64,000 bases of DNA from Microbulbifer pacificus (GCF_002959965.1 NZ_PREV01000026.1:844501-908500); one strand, 5' to 3'. Shown: positions 21,825-36,993, counted from the stretch's first letter. Numbers and translations are program-made. Notes: generated by a model from the letters alone, not told the origin.

Positions 21825-22205
<381 letters not shown>

Positions 22206-22210
22206 TCACT

Positions 22211-22250
22211 CCAAAAATAAAACGCCCCCACCATCAACTGCAGTGAGGGC
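22211..22250 (-). terminator. Putative attenuator in the rpsL leader
   Basis: Downstream of the str promoter and before rpsL, the minus strand reads GCCCTCAC (22250-22243), an 11-base loop, then GTGGGGGC (22231-22224). This makes an 8-bp stem with one G-U pair, followed by GTTTTATTTTT. That is the layout of an intrinsic terminator inside a 5' leader. Confidence 0.6.
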
Positions 22251-22335
22251 CTATCGTCAGTGCGTAACCTCCCGCGCGACCGTGCACAAAAGCACACCAG
22301 ACAGCGGACGGTTCCACCCCATTAGCGGGGGCCGC

Positions 22336-22364
22336 ATTCTATAAGCCGCGACACCCCTAGTCAA
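22336..22364 (-). promoter_or_regulatory. Sigma-70 promoter of the str operon
   Basis: On the minus strand TTGACT (22364-22359) and TAGAAT (22341-22336) have a 17-base spacer. The start would be near 22329, giving a leader of about 130 bases before rpsL. Confidence 0.85.
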
Positions 22365-22413
22365 TCACCGCGAACAATAAACACTCACTGTCCGCGATCA
22401 TTGCGATTCGGTA

Positions 22414-22441
22414 CCGACCGGAAACAAAACCGCCCGGTCGG
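22414..22441 (-). terminator. Hairpin after rpoC
   Basis: CCGACCGG (22414-22421) and CCGGTCGG (22434-22441) form an 8-bp stem just beyond the rpoC stop codon. No T run follows on the minus strand, so it may stabilise the 3' end or be a weak terminator. Confidence 0.4.
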
Positions 22442-22456
22442 CAACCAGCGACTGAC

Positions 22457-26686
<4,230 letters not shown>

Positions 26687-26818
26687 GGCCTTTCCTCCAC
26701 TGGGGGGTGGTCATCCCGGCCACTGCACCTTGGACCGGGAAGGCCGGCAGAATTAATTCTTCTACCGGCACTTTTCTGTTCGCCTGCGAGCAGGCTCCTA
26801 CAACCTTTGCGTCAGGTC
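26687..26818. other. rpoB-rpoC spacer with two hairpins
   Basis: The 132-base spacer carries a stem GCCGGCAGAA (26743-26752) with TTCTACCGGC (26760-26769, one mismatch) and the REP-like palindrome at 26779-26803. The rpoC Shine-Dalgarno (GGAGGAAAGGCC) is at its far end. Confidence 0.75.
26779..26803 (-). repeat. REP-like palindromic element
   Basis: The minus strand reads TTGTAGGAGCCTGCTCGCAG followed by GCGAA. It has a GTAG tetranucleotide 5' of the palindrome GCCTGC-TC-GCAGGC. This is the layout of Pseudomonas-type REP sequences mobilised by RAYT transposases. I saw no second copy in this window. Confidence 0.65.
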
Positions 26819-29800
26819 TTACTCGTTTTCCAGCTCGAAGTTCATACCCAGCGAGCGGATTTCCTTGACCAGTACGTTGAAGGATTCGGGCATGCCCGGC
26901 TCCATGCGGTGGTCGCCATCCACGATGTTTTTGTACATCTTGGTACGACCTTCCACGTCATCGGACTTGACCGTGAGCATTTCCTGCAGGGTGTAGGCGG
27001 CACCGTATGCTTCCAGTGCCCACACTTCCATCTCACCGAAACGCTGACCACCGAACTGGGCCTTACCACCCAGCGGCTGTTGGGTAACCAGGCTGTAGGA
27101 ACCGGTAGAACGCGCGTGCATCTTGTCGTCCACCAGGTGGTTCAGTTTCAGCATGTACATGTAACCCACAGTGACCGGACGCTCGAAGGCATCGCCGGTA
27201 CGGCCGTCGTGCAGGGTGATCTGACCGGAGTCCGGAATGTCCGCCAGACGCAGCAGCTGCTTGATTTCGGATTCCGCGGCGCCGTCGAACACCGGAGTTG
27301 CCATCGGCACACCGCCGCGCAGGTTCTCTGCCATCGCCAGGATTTCCTGATCGGTCAGCAGGTCCAGCTCTTCCTTGTTGCCGCCAGTGGAGTTGTACAC
27401 CTCTTCCAGGAAGCCGCGCACTTTCGCCACTTCCTGCTGCTCCTGGATCATGCGATCGATCTTGGCACCAAGACCCTTGGCCGCCATACCCAGGTGCATC
27501 TCCAGAACCTGACCGACGTTCATACGGGACGGAACACCCAGCGGGTTCAGCACCACGTCGACCGGCACACCGTTTTCATCGTACGGCATGTCTTCCACTG
27601 GCTTGATCACGGAGATAACACCTTTGTTACCGTGACGGCCCGCCATCTTGTCACCGGGCTGGATACGACGCTTGATCGCCAGGTACACCTTGACGATTTT
27701 CAGCACGCCCGGCGCCAGGTCGTCGCCGGATTCCAGTTTTTTCTTCTTGTCTTCAAACTTCTCGTCGAGCAGTTTGCGACGCTCTTTCAGCTGGGCTTCG
27801 GCTTTTTCCAGCTGCTCGTTCAGACTGTCTTCGGCCATGCGCAGCTTGAACCAGTCTTCGCGCGGCAGACCGGACAGCAGTTCCGCGGTCAGCACGTCGC
27901 CTTTCTTGACACCTTTGCCGCCGGCCACTTTCTGGCCTTCCAGTGCCGCCTGCAGACGCTCGAAGGTAGCGCCTTCAACGATGCGGTATTCCTCGTTGAG
28001 GTCTTTGCGCACTTCGTCCAGCTGCGCCTTCTCGATGGCGAGAGAGCGCTGGTCTTTCTGCAGGCCGTCACGAGTGAAAACCTGTACGTCGATCACGGTA
28101 CCGCGGGTGCCGGAGGGCGCACGCAGGGAGGTATCTTTAACGTCGGATGCCTTCTCACCGAAGATCGCACGCAGCAGTTTCTCTTCCGGGGTCAGCTGGG
28201 CTTCGCCTTTCGGAGTCACCTTGCCAACCAGGATGTCACCGGCACCCACTTCCGCACCGATATACACGATGCCGGACTCGTCCAGTTTGTTCAGCGCGGA
28301 TTCGCCCACGTTGGGAATATCCGCGGTGATTTCCTCACTGCCCAGCTTGGTGTCGCGGGCAATACAGGTCAGTTCCTGGATGTGGATGGTGGTGAAGCGG
28401 TCATCCTGCACCACGCGCTCGGACACGAGGATGGAGTCCTCGAAGTTGTAACCGTTCCACGGCATGAACGCGATGCGCATGTTCTGGCCCAGGGCCAGCT
28501 CACCGAGGTCGACGGACGGGCCGTCGGCGAGAATATCGCCGCGCTCAACCACGTCACCGGTCTTCACGATCGGGCGCTGATTGATACAGGTGTTTTGGTT
28601 AGAACGGGTGTACTTGGTCAGGTTGTACAGATCCACACCGGCGTCACCAGCTTCCACTTCGCTGTCGTGTACGCGTACAACCACACGGCTCGCGTCCACA
28701 CGCTCGATCACGCCGCCACGTTTTGCTACCACACACACGCCGGAGTCGCGCGCTACGGTGCGCTCCATACCGGTACCCACCAGCGGCTTCTCTGCGCGCA
28801 GGGTCGGAACCGCCTGACGTTGCATGTTCGATCCCATCAATGCACGGTTGGCGTCATCGTGCTCAAGGAACGGGATCATTGCCGCGGCCACAGACACAAC
28901 CTGACGGGCGGACACGTCCATGTACTGGATTTCGTCCGGGGTCTTCAGGGTAAATTCGTTCTGGTGACGCACGCTGACCAGGTCATCGGTAAAGCGGCCA
29001 CTCTCGTCCACCGCAGCGGACGCCTGGGCAATCACGTAGTTCGCTTCGTTGATCGCAGACAGGTATTCAATCTGGTCGGTCACCTTGCCGTCCACCACCT
29101 TGCGGTACGGGCTTTCGAGGAAGCCGTAGTGGTTGGCGCGGGCAAAGGTCGCCAGGGAGTTGATCAGACCAATGTTCGGACCTTCCGGCGTTTCAATCGG
29201 ACACACGCGACCGTAGTGGGTCGGGTGCACGTCGCGCACTTCGAAGCCTGCGCGCTCGCGGGTCAGACCGCCCGGGCCCAGTGCAGATACACGGCGCTTG
29301 TGGGTAACCTCGGACAGCGGGTTGTTCTGGTCCATGAACTGTGACAGCTGGGAGGAACCGAAGAATTCCTTCACCGCGGCGGCCACTGGCTTGGCGTTGA
29401 TCAGGTCCTGCGGCATCAGGCCTTCGGACTCCGCCATGGACAGACGTTCTTTCACCGCGCGCTCGACACGCACCAGGCCGACGCGGAACTGGTTTTCCGC
29501 CATTTCGCCCACGGAACGCACACGACGGTTACCCAGGTGGTCGATATCATCCACCATGCCGCGACCGTTGCGGATCTCGATCAGGGTCTTCAGCACATCG
29601 ACGATGTCGTCTTTGCTCAGGGTACCTTCGCCGGTCTCGTCTTCACGACCCAGGCGACGGTTGAACTTCATGCGACCAACCGCAGACAGGTCGTAGCGCT
29701 CGTCGGAGAAGAACAGGTTTTCGAACAGGGACTCCGCGGACTCCTTGGTGGGCGGCTCGCCCGGGCGCATCATGCGGTAGATTTCTACCAGCGCTTCCAG

Positions 29801-30892
29801 CTGGGTGCGGGAAGGATCGGCGCGCAGGGTGTCGGAAATGAACGGACCACAGTCCAGGTCATTGGTGTACAGCGTCTCGAACTGCTTGATGTTCAGAACG
29901 CGCAGCTTGTTGATGACTTCATCGGTAATTTCGGTATTACATTCGATGGCCACTTCACCGGTGGACTCGTCGATGATGTCGTGGGCCAGTACACGGCCAT
30001 TGGCATAGGCCACCGGCGCTTCCAGGGTTTCCACCCCGGCTTTTTCCAGCTGGCGAATGTGACGCGGGGTAATACGGCGCCCTTCCTCAACGATCACCTT
30101 GCCGCTGCCATCCTTGATGTCAAAGGACGCCACATCACCGCGCAGACGCGACGGGATCAGTTTCAGGCTGACGGTTTCGTTGTTCAGGGTGAACTTGCTG
30201 GTTTCAAAGAACATTTCCAGCATTTCCTGGGAGCTGAAACCCAGGGCGCGCAGCAGGATGGTCGCCGGCAGTTTGCGGCGACGGTCGATACGCACATAGA
30301 CCAGATCCTTCGGATCGAACTCGAAGTCGAGCCAGGAGCCACGGTAAGGAATCACCCGTGCAGCGTACAGCAGCTTGCCGGAGGAGTGGGTCTTGCCCTT
30401 GTCGTGATCGAAAAACACACCCGGGGAACGGTGCAGCTGGGACACGATCACACGCTCGGTACCGTTGATAACGAAGGTACCGTTTTCAGTCATGAGCGGA
30501 ATCTCGCCCATGTACACTTCCTGCTCTTTAATGTCCTTGATGGACTTATTCGCAGATTCTTTATCGTAAATGATCAGGCGCACGCGCACGCGCAGCGGGC
30601 ACGCGTAAGTGACACCGCGCAGGGTACATTCCTTGACGTCGAATACCGGTTTGCCAAGGGTGTAGCTCACGTATTCCAGAGCAGCGTTGCCAGAGTAGCT
30701 GACAATCGGAAATACAGACTTGAACGCCGCCTGCAGACCCATATCCAGGCGCTCATCCGGGCGCGTGTCGGCCTGCGTGAATTTGCGATACGAGTCCAGC
30801 TGTATCGCAAGCAGGAAAGGCACATCCATGACCTTAGGCAGTTTGCCAAAATCCTTGCGGATACGTTTTTTCTCAGTGTATGAGTAAGCCAT
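26819..30892 (-). CDS. rpoB: RNA polymerase beta subunit
   Basis: A 1357-residue beta subunit (E. coli 1342). The rifampicin-binding region reads [20 protein letters not shown] then [19 protein letters not shown]; the residues matching E. coli Asp516, His526 and Ser531 are wild type, so rifampicin sensitivity is expected. The C-terminal signature [20 protein letters not shown] is present. Transcription arrives from rplJL past an attenuator in the 307-base upstream gap. Confidence 0.99.
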   Translation of the reverse strand: MAYSYTEKKRIRKDFGKLPKVMDVPFLLAIQLDSYRKFTQADTRPDERLDMGLQAAFKSVFPIVSYSGNAALEYVSYTLGKPVFDVKECTLRGVTYACPLRVRVRLIIYDKESANKSIKDIKEQEVYMGEIPLMTENGTFVINGTERVIVSQLHRSPGVFFDHDKGKTHSSGKLLYAARVIPYRGSWLDFEFDPKDLVYVRIDRRRKLPATILLRALGFSSQEMLEMFFETSKFTLNNETVSLKLIPSRLRGDVASFDIKDGSGKVIVEEGRRITPRHIRQLEKAGVETLEAPVAYANGRVLAHDIIDESTGEVAIECNTEITDEVINKLRVLNIKQFETLYTNDLDCGPFISDTLRADPSRTQLEALVEIYRMMRPGEPPTKESAESLFENLFFSDERYDLSAVGRMKFNRRLGREDETGEGTLSKDDIVDVLKTLIEIRNGRGMVDDIDHLGNRRVRSVGEMAENQFRVGLVRVERAVKERLSMAESEGLMPQDLINAKPVAAAVKEFFGSSQLSQFMDQNNPLSEVTHKRRVSALGPGGLTRERAGFEVRDVHPTHYGRVCPIETPEGPNIGLINSLATFARANHYGFLESPYRKVVDGKVTDQIEYLSAINEANYVIAQASAAVDESGRFTDDLVSVRHQNEFTLKTPDEIQYMDVSARQVVSVAAAMIPFLEHDDANRALMGSNMQRQAVPTLRAEKPLVGTGMERTVARDSGVCVVAKRGGVIERVDASRVVVRVHDSEVEAGDAGVDLYNLTKYTRSNQNTCINQRPIVKTGDVVERGDILADGPSVDLGELALGQNMRIAFMPWNGYNFEDSILVSERVVQDDRFTTIHIQELTCIARDTKLGSEEITADIPNVGESALNKLDESGIVYIGAEVGAGDILVGKVTPKGEAQLTPEEKLLRAIFGEKASDVKDTSLRAPSGTRGTVIDVQVFTRDGLQKDQRSLAIEKAQLDEVRKDLNEEYRIVEGATFERLQAALEGQKVAGGKGVKKGDVLTAELLSGLPREDWFKLRMAEDSLNEQLEKAEAQLKERRKLLDEKFEDKKKKLESGDDLAPGVLKIVKVYLAIKRRIQPGDKMAGRHGNKGVISVIKPVEDMPYDENGVPVDVVLNPLGVPSRMNVGQVLEMHLGMAAKGLGAKIDRMIQEQQEVAKVRGFLEEVYNSTGGNKEELDLLTDQEILAMAENLRGGVPMATPVFDGAAESEIKQLLRLADIPDSGQITLHDGRTGDAFERPVTVGYMYMLKLNHLVDDKMHARSTGSYSLVTQQPLGGKAQFGGQRFGEMEVWALEAYGAAYTLQEMLTVKSDDVEGRTKMYKNIVDGDHRMEPGMPESFNVLVKEIRSLGMNFELENE

Positions 30893-31199
30893 TCATATTC
30901 CCCAGCTTGATCAGTGACAAGACTTCCTTAGAACTGCGGTCAACACTCTGACAATACGCAGCCCATCCGGGCGAGAAGTCTCTGTACATTGCGCTACGCT
31001 TTAAGAAGTTGATCAAAAACCGTACCGAAATCTACACAAACATCTCAGGTTACTTTGCCGCACCTCCGGCAGAACGCATTTCCCGAAAGGAGAAAAACGC
31101 CGGTGCCGCAAACGGCAAAAAGGCCGGCGGACAAAAGTCCACCAGCCTTTCCGCCAGCGGTTGATTACGCAGCCGCTGACGGTGCTTTGTAGATCCGAA
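30893..31199. other. rplL-rpoB intergenic region
   Basis: This 307-base gap has no gene. It matches the known E. coli arrangement, where a partial terminator and an RNase III site between rplL and rpoB reduce rpoBC expression. The attenuator hairpin is at 31120-31149; further GC-rich inverted segments (GCCG/CGGC) follow it. The rest shows nothing I can name. Confidence 0.75.
31114..31150 (-). terminator. Attenuator between rplL and rpoB
   Basis: On the minus strand AAGGCTGGTGGAC (31149-31137) pairs with GTCCGCCGGCCTT (31132-31120), 13 bp with two G-U pairs and a T4 loop, followed by further T residues. It sits 51 bases after rplL, as the partial terminator does in E. coli. Confidence 0.82.
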
Positions 31200-31565
31200 T
31201 TACTTCAGTTCTACGGTAGCGCCAGCTTCTTCCAGCTGCTTCTTCGCATCTTCAGCTTCTGCTTTGGCAGCAGCTTCTTTCAGAGTGCTCGGAGCGCCGT
31301 CAACCAGTTCTTTGGCTTCTTTCAGGCCCAGACCGGTGATGCCGCGAACAACCTTGATCACGTTCACTTTCTTGTCGCCAGCGGAGGTCAGAACGATGTC
31401 GAAAGAGTCTTTCTCTTCCGCAGCTTCAGCAGCCGGACCAGCAGCAACAACAGCGGCAGCTGCGGTTACGCCGAACTTCTCTTCCATGGCGGTGATCAGC
31501 TCAACAACGTCCTTAACGGACATCTCGGCGATCGCATTGATGATATCTTCTTTAGTCAGAGACAT
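31200..31565 (-). CDS. rplL: 50S ribosomal protein L7/L12
   Basis: A 121-residue stalk protein. The N-terminal dimerisation region [20 protein letters not shown] is followed by an Ala-rich hinge ([20 protein letters not shown]) and the C-terminal domain with [20 protein letters not shown] that recruits GTPase factors. It is 89 bases after rplJ. Confidence 0.98.
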   Translation of the reverse strand: MSLTKEDIINAIAEMSVKDVVELITAMEEKFGVTAAAAVVAAGPAAEAAEEKDSFDIVLTSAGDKKVNVIKVVRGITGLGLKEAKELVDGAPSTLKEAAAKAEAEDAKKQLEEAGATVELK

Positions 31566-31654
31566 GAGTTAGTACCTGATTTCGTGTGAGCAGCACGCTG
31601 CTCGTAAATTCAATAAAAAGTCGTTGAAAACTGCAGTTTCGCAAGGCGAAACGA

Positions 31655-32149
31655 TTACGCAGCTTGCTGCTCTTTTTGGTCGCGAACGGCCGCAATGGTG
31701 CGAACCAGTTTGCCAGCAGAGGCTTCTTTCAACACGCTCATCAGCTTGGCGATCGCTTCGTCGTACGTCGGCAGGCTTGCCAACAGTTGGACGTCAGTCG
31801 CTACGCCTTCGAAGGCGGCACCCTTCAGTTCCAGCTTGTCATTCTTCTTCGCGAAGTCACGCAGGATGCGCGCACCGGCACCCGGGTGTTCCTTGGAAAA
31901 AGCAATGATGCTGGGACCGACGAATTTCTCAACGAGACATTCGAATTCGGTACCGGCCAGAGCGCGACGCGCCAGAGTATTACGAACAACTTTCAGCCAA
32001 ACGCCGTGTTCGCGAGCCTCTTTGCGCAGGGCGGTCATGTCATTTACGGTTACGCCGCGGGAATCCGCAACAACCGCTGACAGGGCGCCCACAGCTGCCT
32101 GCTGGACTTCCGCGACAATCGCTTTCTTGTCTACGAGTCCAATAGCCAT
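31655..32149 (-). CDS. rplJ: 50S ribosomal protein L10
   Basis: A 164-residue L10, stalk base that carries L7/L12 dimers. It begins [20 protein letters not shown] and includes [20 protein letters not shown]. The ATG has CAGGAGTGACACT upstream. That Shine-Dalgarno lies inside a long leader hairpin (32160-32225), the expected site of L10/L12 feedback repression. Confidence 0.98.
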   Translation of the reverse strand: MAIGLVDKKAIVAEVQQAAVGALSAVVADSRGVTVNDMTALRKEAREHGVWLKVVRNTLARRALAGTEFECLVEKFVGPSIIAFSKEHPGAGARILRDFAKKNDKLELKGAAFEGVATDVQLLASLPTYDEAIAKLMSVLKEASAGKLVRTIAAVRDQKEQQAA

Positions 32150-32159
32150 AGTGTCACTC

Positions 32160-32237
32160 CTGGATTTGAAAAAAATCGGGATCTCATGAACCCGACCCGT
32201 TCCGGTGCTTAAAGCTCAAATCCAGTAAAAATACTGG
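32160..32237 (-). promoter_or_regulatory. L10-type autoregulatory leader of rplJ
   Basis: CTGGATTTGA and TCAAATCCAG (32216-32225 and 32160-32169) are exact complements and the inner copy overlaps the start of the rplJ Shine-Dalgarno. Between them is a nested TCGGG/CCCGA hairpin, and beside them is CCAGTA/TACTGG (32222-32237), which competes with the first arm. Alternative pairing would expose or hide the ribosome-binding site. Confidence 0.65.
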
Positions 32238-32411
32238 TTTGGGCACACCGTCTGCGTAGGCTCGATACCGTTAGTGGCCAACCTGGCCTGGCGTCGGATT
32301 AAGCGGTGGGCGTTAAAACCTCAAACACCCGCCGCACCTACGGTCTTTGACGGCCCGCCATTCAGCCAAAGCAAAATGGCGGACCCCAAAGTTCTTTTTA
32401 CTGAACGCTAG

Positions 32412-33110
32412 TTATTTAACGTCCAGAGAAGCCTGGTCGATGGTCAGACCCGGGCCCATGGTGGTGCTCAGGGTGATCTTCTTCAGATACACGCCCTTGG
32501 CAGAAGCCGGCTTGGCTTTCTTCAGGTCCGCTACCAGTGCTTCCAGGTTTTCCTTCAGCAGGTTGGCGTCGAAGCTGATTTTGCCGATACCACCGTGGAT
32601 GATGCCGCCCTTGTCAGCGCGGAAACGCACCTGACCGGCCTTGGCATTCTTCACCGCAGTTACCACGTCCGGAGTCACGGTGCCGGTTTTCGGGTTCGGC
32701 ATCAGACCGCGCGGGCCGAGAATCTGACCCAGCTGGCCGACAACGCGCATCGCATCCGGAGAAGCAATAACCACGTCGAAGTCCATGTTGCCGGCTTTGA
32801 TGTCGGCAGCCAGTTCGTCCATACCTACCAGCTCAGCACCCGCTGCCTTGGCAGCTTCAACATTAGCGCCCTGGGTAAATACGGCTACACGCACGTCTTT
32901 ACCGGTACCATGCGGCAAAGTGGTCGCACCACGAACAGCCTGGTCGGATTTACGCGGGTCGATACCCAGGTTGATGGCGGCATCAACGGTTTCCGCGAAT
33001 TTTACGTTGGAGAACTCTTTCAGCAGGGATACCGCTTCTTCGATGCCGTACGCCTTGCCAGACTGGAGTTTTTCAGCGATAGCGCGCTGACGCTTGGTCA
33101 ATTTGGCCAC
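32412..33110 (-). CDS. rplA: 50S ribosomal protein L1
   Basis: A 232-residue L1, mobile stalk protein and, in E. coli, repressor of the rplKA mRNA. It starts with GTG at 33110, directly abutting the rplK stop codon. The family signature [20 protein letters not shown] is present. It is followed by a 262-base gap with the rplJ leader and an 8-bp hairpin (CCGCCATT/AATGGCGG, 32355-32382). Confidence 0.98.
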   Translation of the reverse strand: MAKLTKRQRAIAEKLQSGKAYGIEEAVSLLKEFSNVKFAETVDAAINLGIDPRKSDQAVRGATTLPHGTGKDVRVAVFTQGANVEAAKAAGAELVGMDELAADIKAGNMDFDVVIASPDAMRVVGQLGQILGPRGLMPNPKTGTVTPDVVTAVKNAKAGQVRFRADKGGIIHGGIGKISFDANLLKENLEALVADLKKAKPASAKGVYLKKITLSTTMGPGLTIDQASLDVK

Positions 33111-33542
33111 TTACACGCCCTCCACTTCGATACCGGCACTGCGTGCAGAACCAGCGATGGTGCGCACAGCTGCTTCCAGGTCGGATGCAGTCAGGTCTGC
33201 CTTCTTCATCTCCACGATCTCTTCGATCTGAGCGCGGGTCACTTTACCCACTTTCTCAGTGTTCGGACGGCCGGAACCGCTCTTGATCTTGGCAGCCTTG
33301 CGCAGCAGAACTGCGGCGGGCGGAGACTTCATGATGAAGGTGAAGGAGCGATCGCTGTATACAGAGATCACAACCGGAATCGGCAGACCTGGCTCGATGC
33401 CTTGGGTCTGAGCGTTGAACGCCTTACAGAATTCCATGATGTTCACGCCTTTCTGACCCAGCGCGGGACCGACGGGCGGACTCGGGTTGGCCTGACCGGC
33501 CTTCACTTGCAGCTTGATGTAAGCTTCTACTTTCTTAGCCAT
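33111..33542 (-). CDS. rplK: 50S ribosomal protein L11
   Basis: A 143-residue L11, the GTPase-centre protein that also senses stalled ribosomes for the stringent response. It begins [20 protein letters not shown] and ends [20 protein letters not shown]. The proline-rich switch [20 protein letters not shown] is intact. It is translationally adjacent to rplA. Confidence 0.98.
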   Translation of the reverse strand: MAKKVEAYIKLQVKAGQANPSPPVGPALGQKGVNIMEFCKAFNAQTQGIEPGLPIPVVISVYSDRSFTFIMKSPPAAVLLRKAAKIKSGSGRPNTEKVGKVTRAQIEEIVEMKKADLTASDLEAAVRTIAGSARSAGIEVEGV

Positions 33543-33670
33543 TACAGCTTCCTCTTTAACTGGGTGATAACGCCTGCGCTGTACACTTTTACAAACATGC
33601 AGCGCTCAGCTCCCCTGTTTGTGCCCTGATCCGGAGCCACACATGGCACACGGTTTTCAGGGACGCGAAA

Positions 33671-33699
33671 GCCCTCTTCCGCCAGCAGCGAAAGAGGGC
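33671..33699 (-). terminator. Hairpin between nusG and rplK
   Basis: GCCCTCTT (33671-33678) pairs with AAGAGGGC (33692-33699) about 20 bases after nusG. Only TTTCG follows on the minus strand, so termination is probably partial. Confidence 0.5.
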
Positions 33700-33719
33700 C
33701 GAATCCTTTCAGCTTGAAA

Positions 33720-34253
33720 TCAGCCTTTTTCTACCTGACTGAATTCCAGCTCTACCGGCGTGGAGCGACCGAAAATCAACACCGCCACCCGCAGGCGACT
33801 CTTCTCGTAGTTGACTTCTTCCACCACACCGTTGAAATCGTTGAACGGACCGTCGATAACCCGAACCATTTCGCCCGGCTCAAACAGAGTCTTGGGCTTG
33901 GGTTTCTCTGCCGCGTCATCCATACGATTGAGGATGGCCTGCGCTTCGCGGTCGGTAATCGGTGCCGGCTTGTCTGCCTTGCCACCGATAAAGCCCAGCA
34001 CACGGGGAGTTTCCTTCACCAGGTGCCAGGTATCGTCATTCAATTCCATTTCCACCAGTACATAACCGGGGAAAAACTTGCGCTCACTCTTGCGCTTCTG
34101 ACCGGCACGCATCTCCACCACCTCTTCCGTGGGGACAAGCACTTCACCAAACAGGTGATCCATTTCGTGCAGCTCAATGCGCTCCTTCAGGGAAGACGCT
34201 ACGCGCTTCTCATAACCGGAGTAAGCCTGAACCACGTACCAATGCTTTGCCAT
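33720..34253 (-). CDS. nusG: Transcription elongation/antitermination factor NusG
   Basis: A 177-residue NusG. The N-terminal NGN domain begins [20 protein letters not shown] and binds RNA polymerase. The C-terminal KOW domain ([19 protein letters not shown]) binds Rho or S10. It lies ten bases after secE, the near-universal pairing. Confidence 0.98.
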   Translation of the reverse strand: MAKHWYVVQAYSGYEKRVASSLKERIELHEMDHLFGEVLVPTEEVVEMRAGQKRKSERKFFPGYVLVEMELNDDTWHLVKETPRVLGFIGGKADKPAPITDREAQAILNRMDDAAEKPKPKTLFEPGEMVRVIDGPFNDFNGVVEEVNYEKSRLRVAVLIFGRSTPVELEFSQVEKG

Positions 34254-34263
34254 GGATTAACCT

Positions 34264-34632
34264 TTAGCCAATGATCTTGGAAGCGAGCCAGCCGAGGCCG
34301 GAATCCAGCGCCCACAGAATGATCGCCATCAGCAGCACGAACACCACCACAATCAGCGTTGTCTGGGTTGCTTCCTGGCGGGTCGGCCATACTACCCGAC
34401 GCACTTCGTTCTGGGCTTCCCGCAGCAGATTCCAGAAACCGCTGCCTTTCTCTGTCTGCACAGCGACAAATGCCGCCGCCAGGCAAAGCGCAACGATTGC
34501 CAGAACGCGATACAACAGGGGAATTTCGGCGTAGTAGGAATTGCCCGCTACAGCGGCACCAACCAGCAGCACCACCAGCAGCCACTTCAGGCCGTCAAGA
34601 CGAAAGGTTTTCGCCTCTACTTTAGCATTCAT
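34264..34632 (-). CDS. secE: Preprotein translocase subunit SecE
   Basis: A 122-residue SecE of the three-helix gammaproteobacterial type. Hydrophobic segments are near residues 14-33, 37-58 and 91-118. The conserved cytoplasmic motif LREAQNEVRRVVWPTRQEAT precedes the last helix, which clamps SecY. It is followed by nusG and preceded by tRNA-Trp. Confidence 0.97.
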   Translation of the reverse strand: MNAKVEAKTFRLDGLKWLLVVLLVGAAVAGNSYYAEIPLLYRVLAIVALCLAAAFVAVQTEKGSGFWNLLREAQNEVRRVVWPTRQEATQTTLIVVVFVLLMAIILWALDSGLGWLASKIIG

Positions 34633-34749
34633 ACAAAGAAGCCTTTAGCGCGCCCCGATACCGCAAGGCGCCTTTATTGCCAACGACCACAAAGAGCGAC
34701 AGCAGTACAGGATAGCCCAACTGCAGGCCACATGCGGGCGTCTTGAAGT

Positions 34750-34825
34750 TGGCAGGCCAGGAGGGACTCGAACCCCCAACACCCGGTTTTGGAGACCGGT
34801 GCTCTACCAATTGAACTACTGGCCT
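34750..34825 (-). tRNA. trpT: tRNA-Trp (CCA anticodon)
   Basis: A 76-base cloverleaf with acceptor AGGCCAG/CTGGCCT, anticodon loop CTCCAAA (anticodon CCA) and T arm GGGGGTTCGAGTCCC. The 3' CCA is encoded and the discriminator is G. It sits between tuf copy 2 and secE, as in E. coli and Pseudomonas. Confidence 0.97.
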
Positions 34826-34875
34826 GGAACACTTCCGGCAGTGAACTGCGCCACCCCGGAAAAAATGAGGGGCGG

Positions 34876-34903
34876 ATAATACCACCCACCCCAACATTTG
34901 CAA
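34876..34903 (-). promoter_or_regulatory. Promoter for tRNA-Trp, secE and nusG
   Basis: On the minus strand TTGCAA (34903-34898) and TATTAT (34881-34876) have a 16-base spacer. The start would be near 34869, about 45 bases before the tRNA. Confidence 0.75.
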
Positions 34904-34944
34904 GCACGACTCCCGATTCACTCGGAAGCCGCACCCCTCATCGA

Positions 34945-36138
34945 TTACTCGATGATCTTAGCTACAACACCAGCGCCAACGGTACGGCCACCTTCGCGAA
35001 TCGCGAAACGCAGACCTTCTTCCATGGCGATCGGGTGGATCAGGGTAACAGTCATCTGAATGTTGTCACCCGGCATTACCATCTCAACACCTTCCGGCAG
35101 CTCACACGCACCAGTTACGTCGGTGGTACGGAAGTAGAACTGCGGGCGGTAGCCTTTGAAGAACGGGGTGTGACGACCACCTTCGTCCTTGGACAGCACG
35201 TACACTTCCGCCTCGAACTTGGTGTGCGGAGTGATGGAACCCGGCTTGGCCAGTACCTGACCACGCTCCACTTCGTCACGCTTGGTGCCGCGCAGCAGGG
35301 CGCCGATGTTCTCACCAGCACGACCTTCGTCCAGCAGCTTGCGGAACATTTCCACACCGGTACAGGTGGTGGTGGTGGTGTCTTTCAGACCTACGATGGC
35401 GATTTCATCACCAGTCTTGACGATACCACGCTCTACACGGCCGGTTACTACGGTACCGCGACCAGAGATGGAGAATACGTCTTCGATCGGCATCAGGAAC
35501 GGCTTGTCGATGGCGCGCTCCGGCTCCGGAATGTACGCATCCAGGGTTTCTACCAGCTTCTTAACAGCGCTGGTACCCAGCTCGTTGTCGTCTTCGCCGT
35601 TCAGCGCCATCAGCGCGGAACCTACGATGATCGGGGTGTCGTCGCCCGGGAACTCGTACTGATCCAGAAGCTCACGAACTTCCATCTCTACCAGTTCCAG
35701 CAGCTCTTCGTCGTCGACCATGTCGGCTTTGTTCAGGAATACCACGATGTACGGTACACCTACCTGACGGGACAGCAGGATGTGCTCGCGGGTCTGCGGC
35801 ATGGGGCCGTCAGCAGCGGAACATACCAGGATCGCGCCGTCCATCTGAGCAGCACCAGTGATCATGTTCTTAACGTAGTCGGCGTGTCCCGGACAGTCTA
35901 CGTGCGCGTAGTGGCGAGTCGGGGATTCGTACTCTACGTGAGAGGTGGAGATGGTGATACCGCGCTCACGCTCTTCCGGTGCCTTGTCGATACCGTCGAA
36001 AGCAACGGCTGCGCCGCCCCACACTTCGGAACATACGCGAGTCAGCGCAGCGGTCAGGGTGGTTTTACCGTGGTCAACGTGACCGATGGTGCCCACGTTT
36101 ACGTGGGGCTTGGAACGTTCAAACTTTTCTTTTCCCAT
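34945..36138 (-). CDS. tuf: Elongation factor Tu, copy 2
   Basis: A 397-residue EF-Tu with the same protein sequence as copy 1 at 17770-18963. It follows tRNA-Thr(GGT), the classical tufB position. The Shine-Dalgarno is GGGAGGCCCGCA, different from that of copy 1, and the flanks are unrelated to those of copy 1. The two synonymous differences from copy 1 are at 34960 and 35197. Confidence 0.99.
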   Translation of the reverse strand: MGKEKFERSKPHVNVGTIGHVDHGKTTLTAALTRVCSEVWGGAAVAFDGIDKAPEERERGITISTSHVEYESPTRHYAHVDCPGHADYVKNMITGAAQMDGAILVCSAADGPMPQTREHILLSRQVGVPYIVVFLNKADMVDDEELLELVEMEVRELLDQYEFPGDDTPIIVGSALMALNGEDDNELGTSAVKKLVETLDAYIPEPERAIDKPFLMPIEDVFSISGRGTVVTGRVERGIVKTGDEIAIVGLKDTTTTTCTGVEMFRKLLDEGRAGENIGALLRGTKRDEVERGQVLAKPGSITPHTKFEAEVYVLSKDEGGRHTPFFKGYRPQFYFRTTDVTGACELPEGVEMVMPGDNIQMTVTLIHPIAMEEGLRFAIREGGRTVGAGVVAKIIE

Positions 36139-36271
36139 TGCGGGCCTCCCAATATAAGCGTGAGCCGAACTAGCGACCTTACCTTAGAACAGCCCCCGCG
36201 AAATCACATATAGAACTCACTCGGGAACCGACGCACCCGACCCGCAAAAGCATATAAGCCGGATACAAATA

Positions 36272-36297
36272 GCCGCGGAGACACAGGTCACCGCGGC
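36272..36297 (-). other. Hairpin between tRNA-Thr and tuf
   Basis: GCCGCGG (36272-36278) and CCGCGGC (36291-36297) form a 7-bp stem ten bases after the tRNA. With TATTT following on the minus strand it may be a processing site or weak attenuator between the tRNAs and tuf. Confidence 0.45.
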
Positions 36298-36306
36298 CAC
36301 GAATAA

Positions 36307-36381
36307 TGGAGCTCATGGGCGGATTTGAACCGCCGACCTCACCCTTACCAAGGGTGTGCTCTACCCCTGAGCTACATGAGC
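36307..36381 (-). tRNA. tRNA-Thr (GGT anticodon)
   Basis: A 75-base cloverleaf: acceptor GCTCATG/CATGAGC, anticodon loop TTGGTAA (GGT) and T arm GGCGGTTCAAATCCGCC. CCA is encoded. The discriminator is T rather than the A of E. coli. Last tRNA before tuf copy 2. Confidence 0.96.
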
Positions 36382-36498
36382 TTACTCCGAATGCCGACAC
36401 CCAGTGTCGACGCAGGCGGGGCCGCCTGCAGCGCGCCCGACAAAAGCCGGAGCGGCTCATTCAAACCTTTCTCACCAACCAGGCTCCGCACATTGAAA

Positions 36499-36572
<74 letters not shown>

Positions 36573-36652
36573 GCAATCGCGTGCGAAACCTCCAAGTAGA
36601 AGACCAAACAACCTCTTCTACCTTTGATGCCAGCACACAGGCATCTGAATAA

Positions 36653-36736
36653 TGGTGCAGGGGGGTGGATTCGAACCACCGAAGCTTGCGCGTCAGATTT
36701 ACAGTCTGATCCCTTTGGCCACTCGGGAACCCCTGC
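36653..36736 (-). tRNA. tRNA-Tyr (GTA anticodon)
   Basis: An 84-base type II tRNA with a long variable arm: acceptor GCAGGGG/CCCCTGC, anticodon loop CTGTAAA (GTA), T arm GGTGGTTCGAATCCACC. CCA is encoded, discriminator A. Confidence 0.96.
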
Positions 36737-36846
36737 CTCAAGGTGGTGCGCATTCTCCACACCAACCTTTTCGCTGTCAACAATTTTTCTTTCAAATTCA
36801 CACACTTACCAGAATTTCTTCACCGAACTGTGCAACGGAAAGAAAA

Positions 36847-36922
36847 TGGAGCTGGCGAGAGGAATCGAACCCCCGACCGGCTGATTACAAGTCAGCTGCT
36901 CTACCTACTGAGCTACGCCAGC
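36847..36922 (-). tRNA. tRNA-Thr (TGT anticodon)
   Basis: A 76-base cloverleaf: acceptor GCTGGCG/CGCCAGC, anticodon loop CTTGTAA (TGT), T arm GGGGGTTCGATTCCTCT with one weak pair. CCA is encoded, discriminator T. It is the first gene of the tRNA-tuf transcript. Confidence 0.96.
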
Positions 36923-36993
36923 TTCTTCCGGTTCAGCTTTTGCAAGCCGAAATCCACATCGGGGTTGTTGACACCCCCTGAAGTGGAGGCGGG

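Noticed and set aside
29200..29345. Rifampicin-resistance changes in rpoB and streptomycin changes in rpsL
   Set aside because: The key residues in both proteins match the wild-type, drug-sensitive sequences.
34789..36213. Long antisense frame over tuf copy 2 (and its twin over copy 1)
   Set aside because: Exact shadow of EF-Tu codons; present at both copies because the genes are identical.
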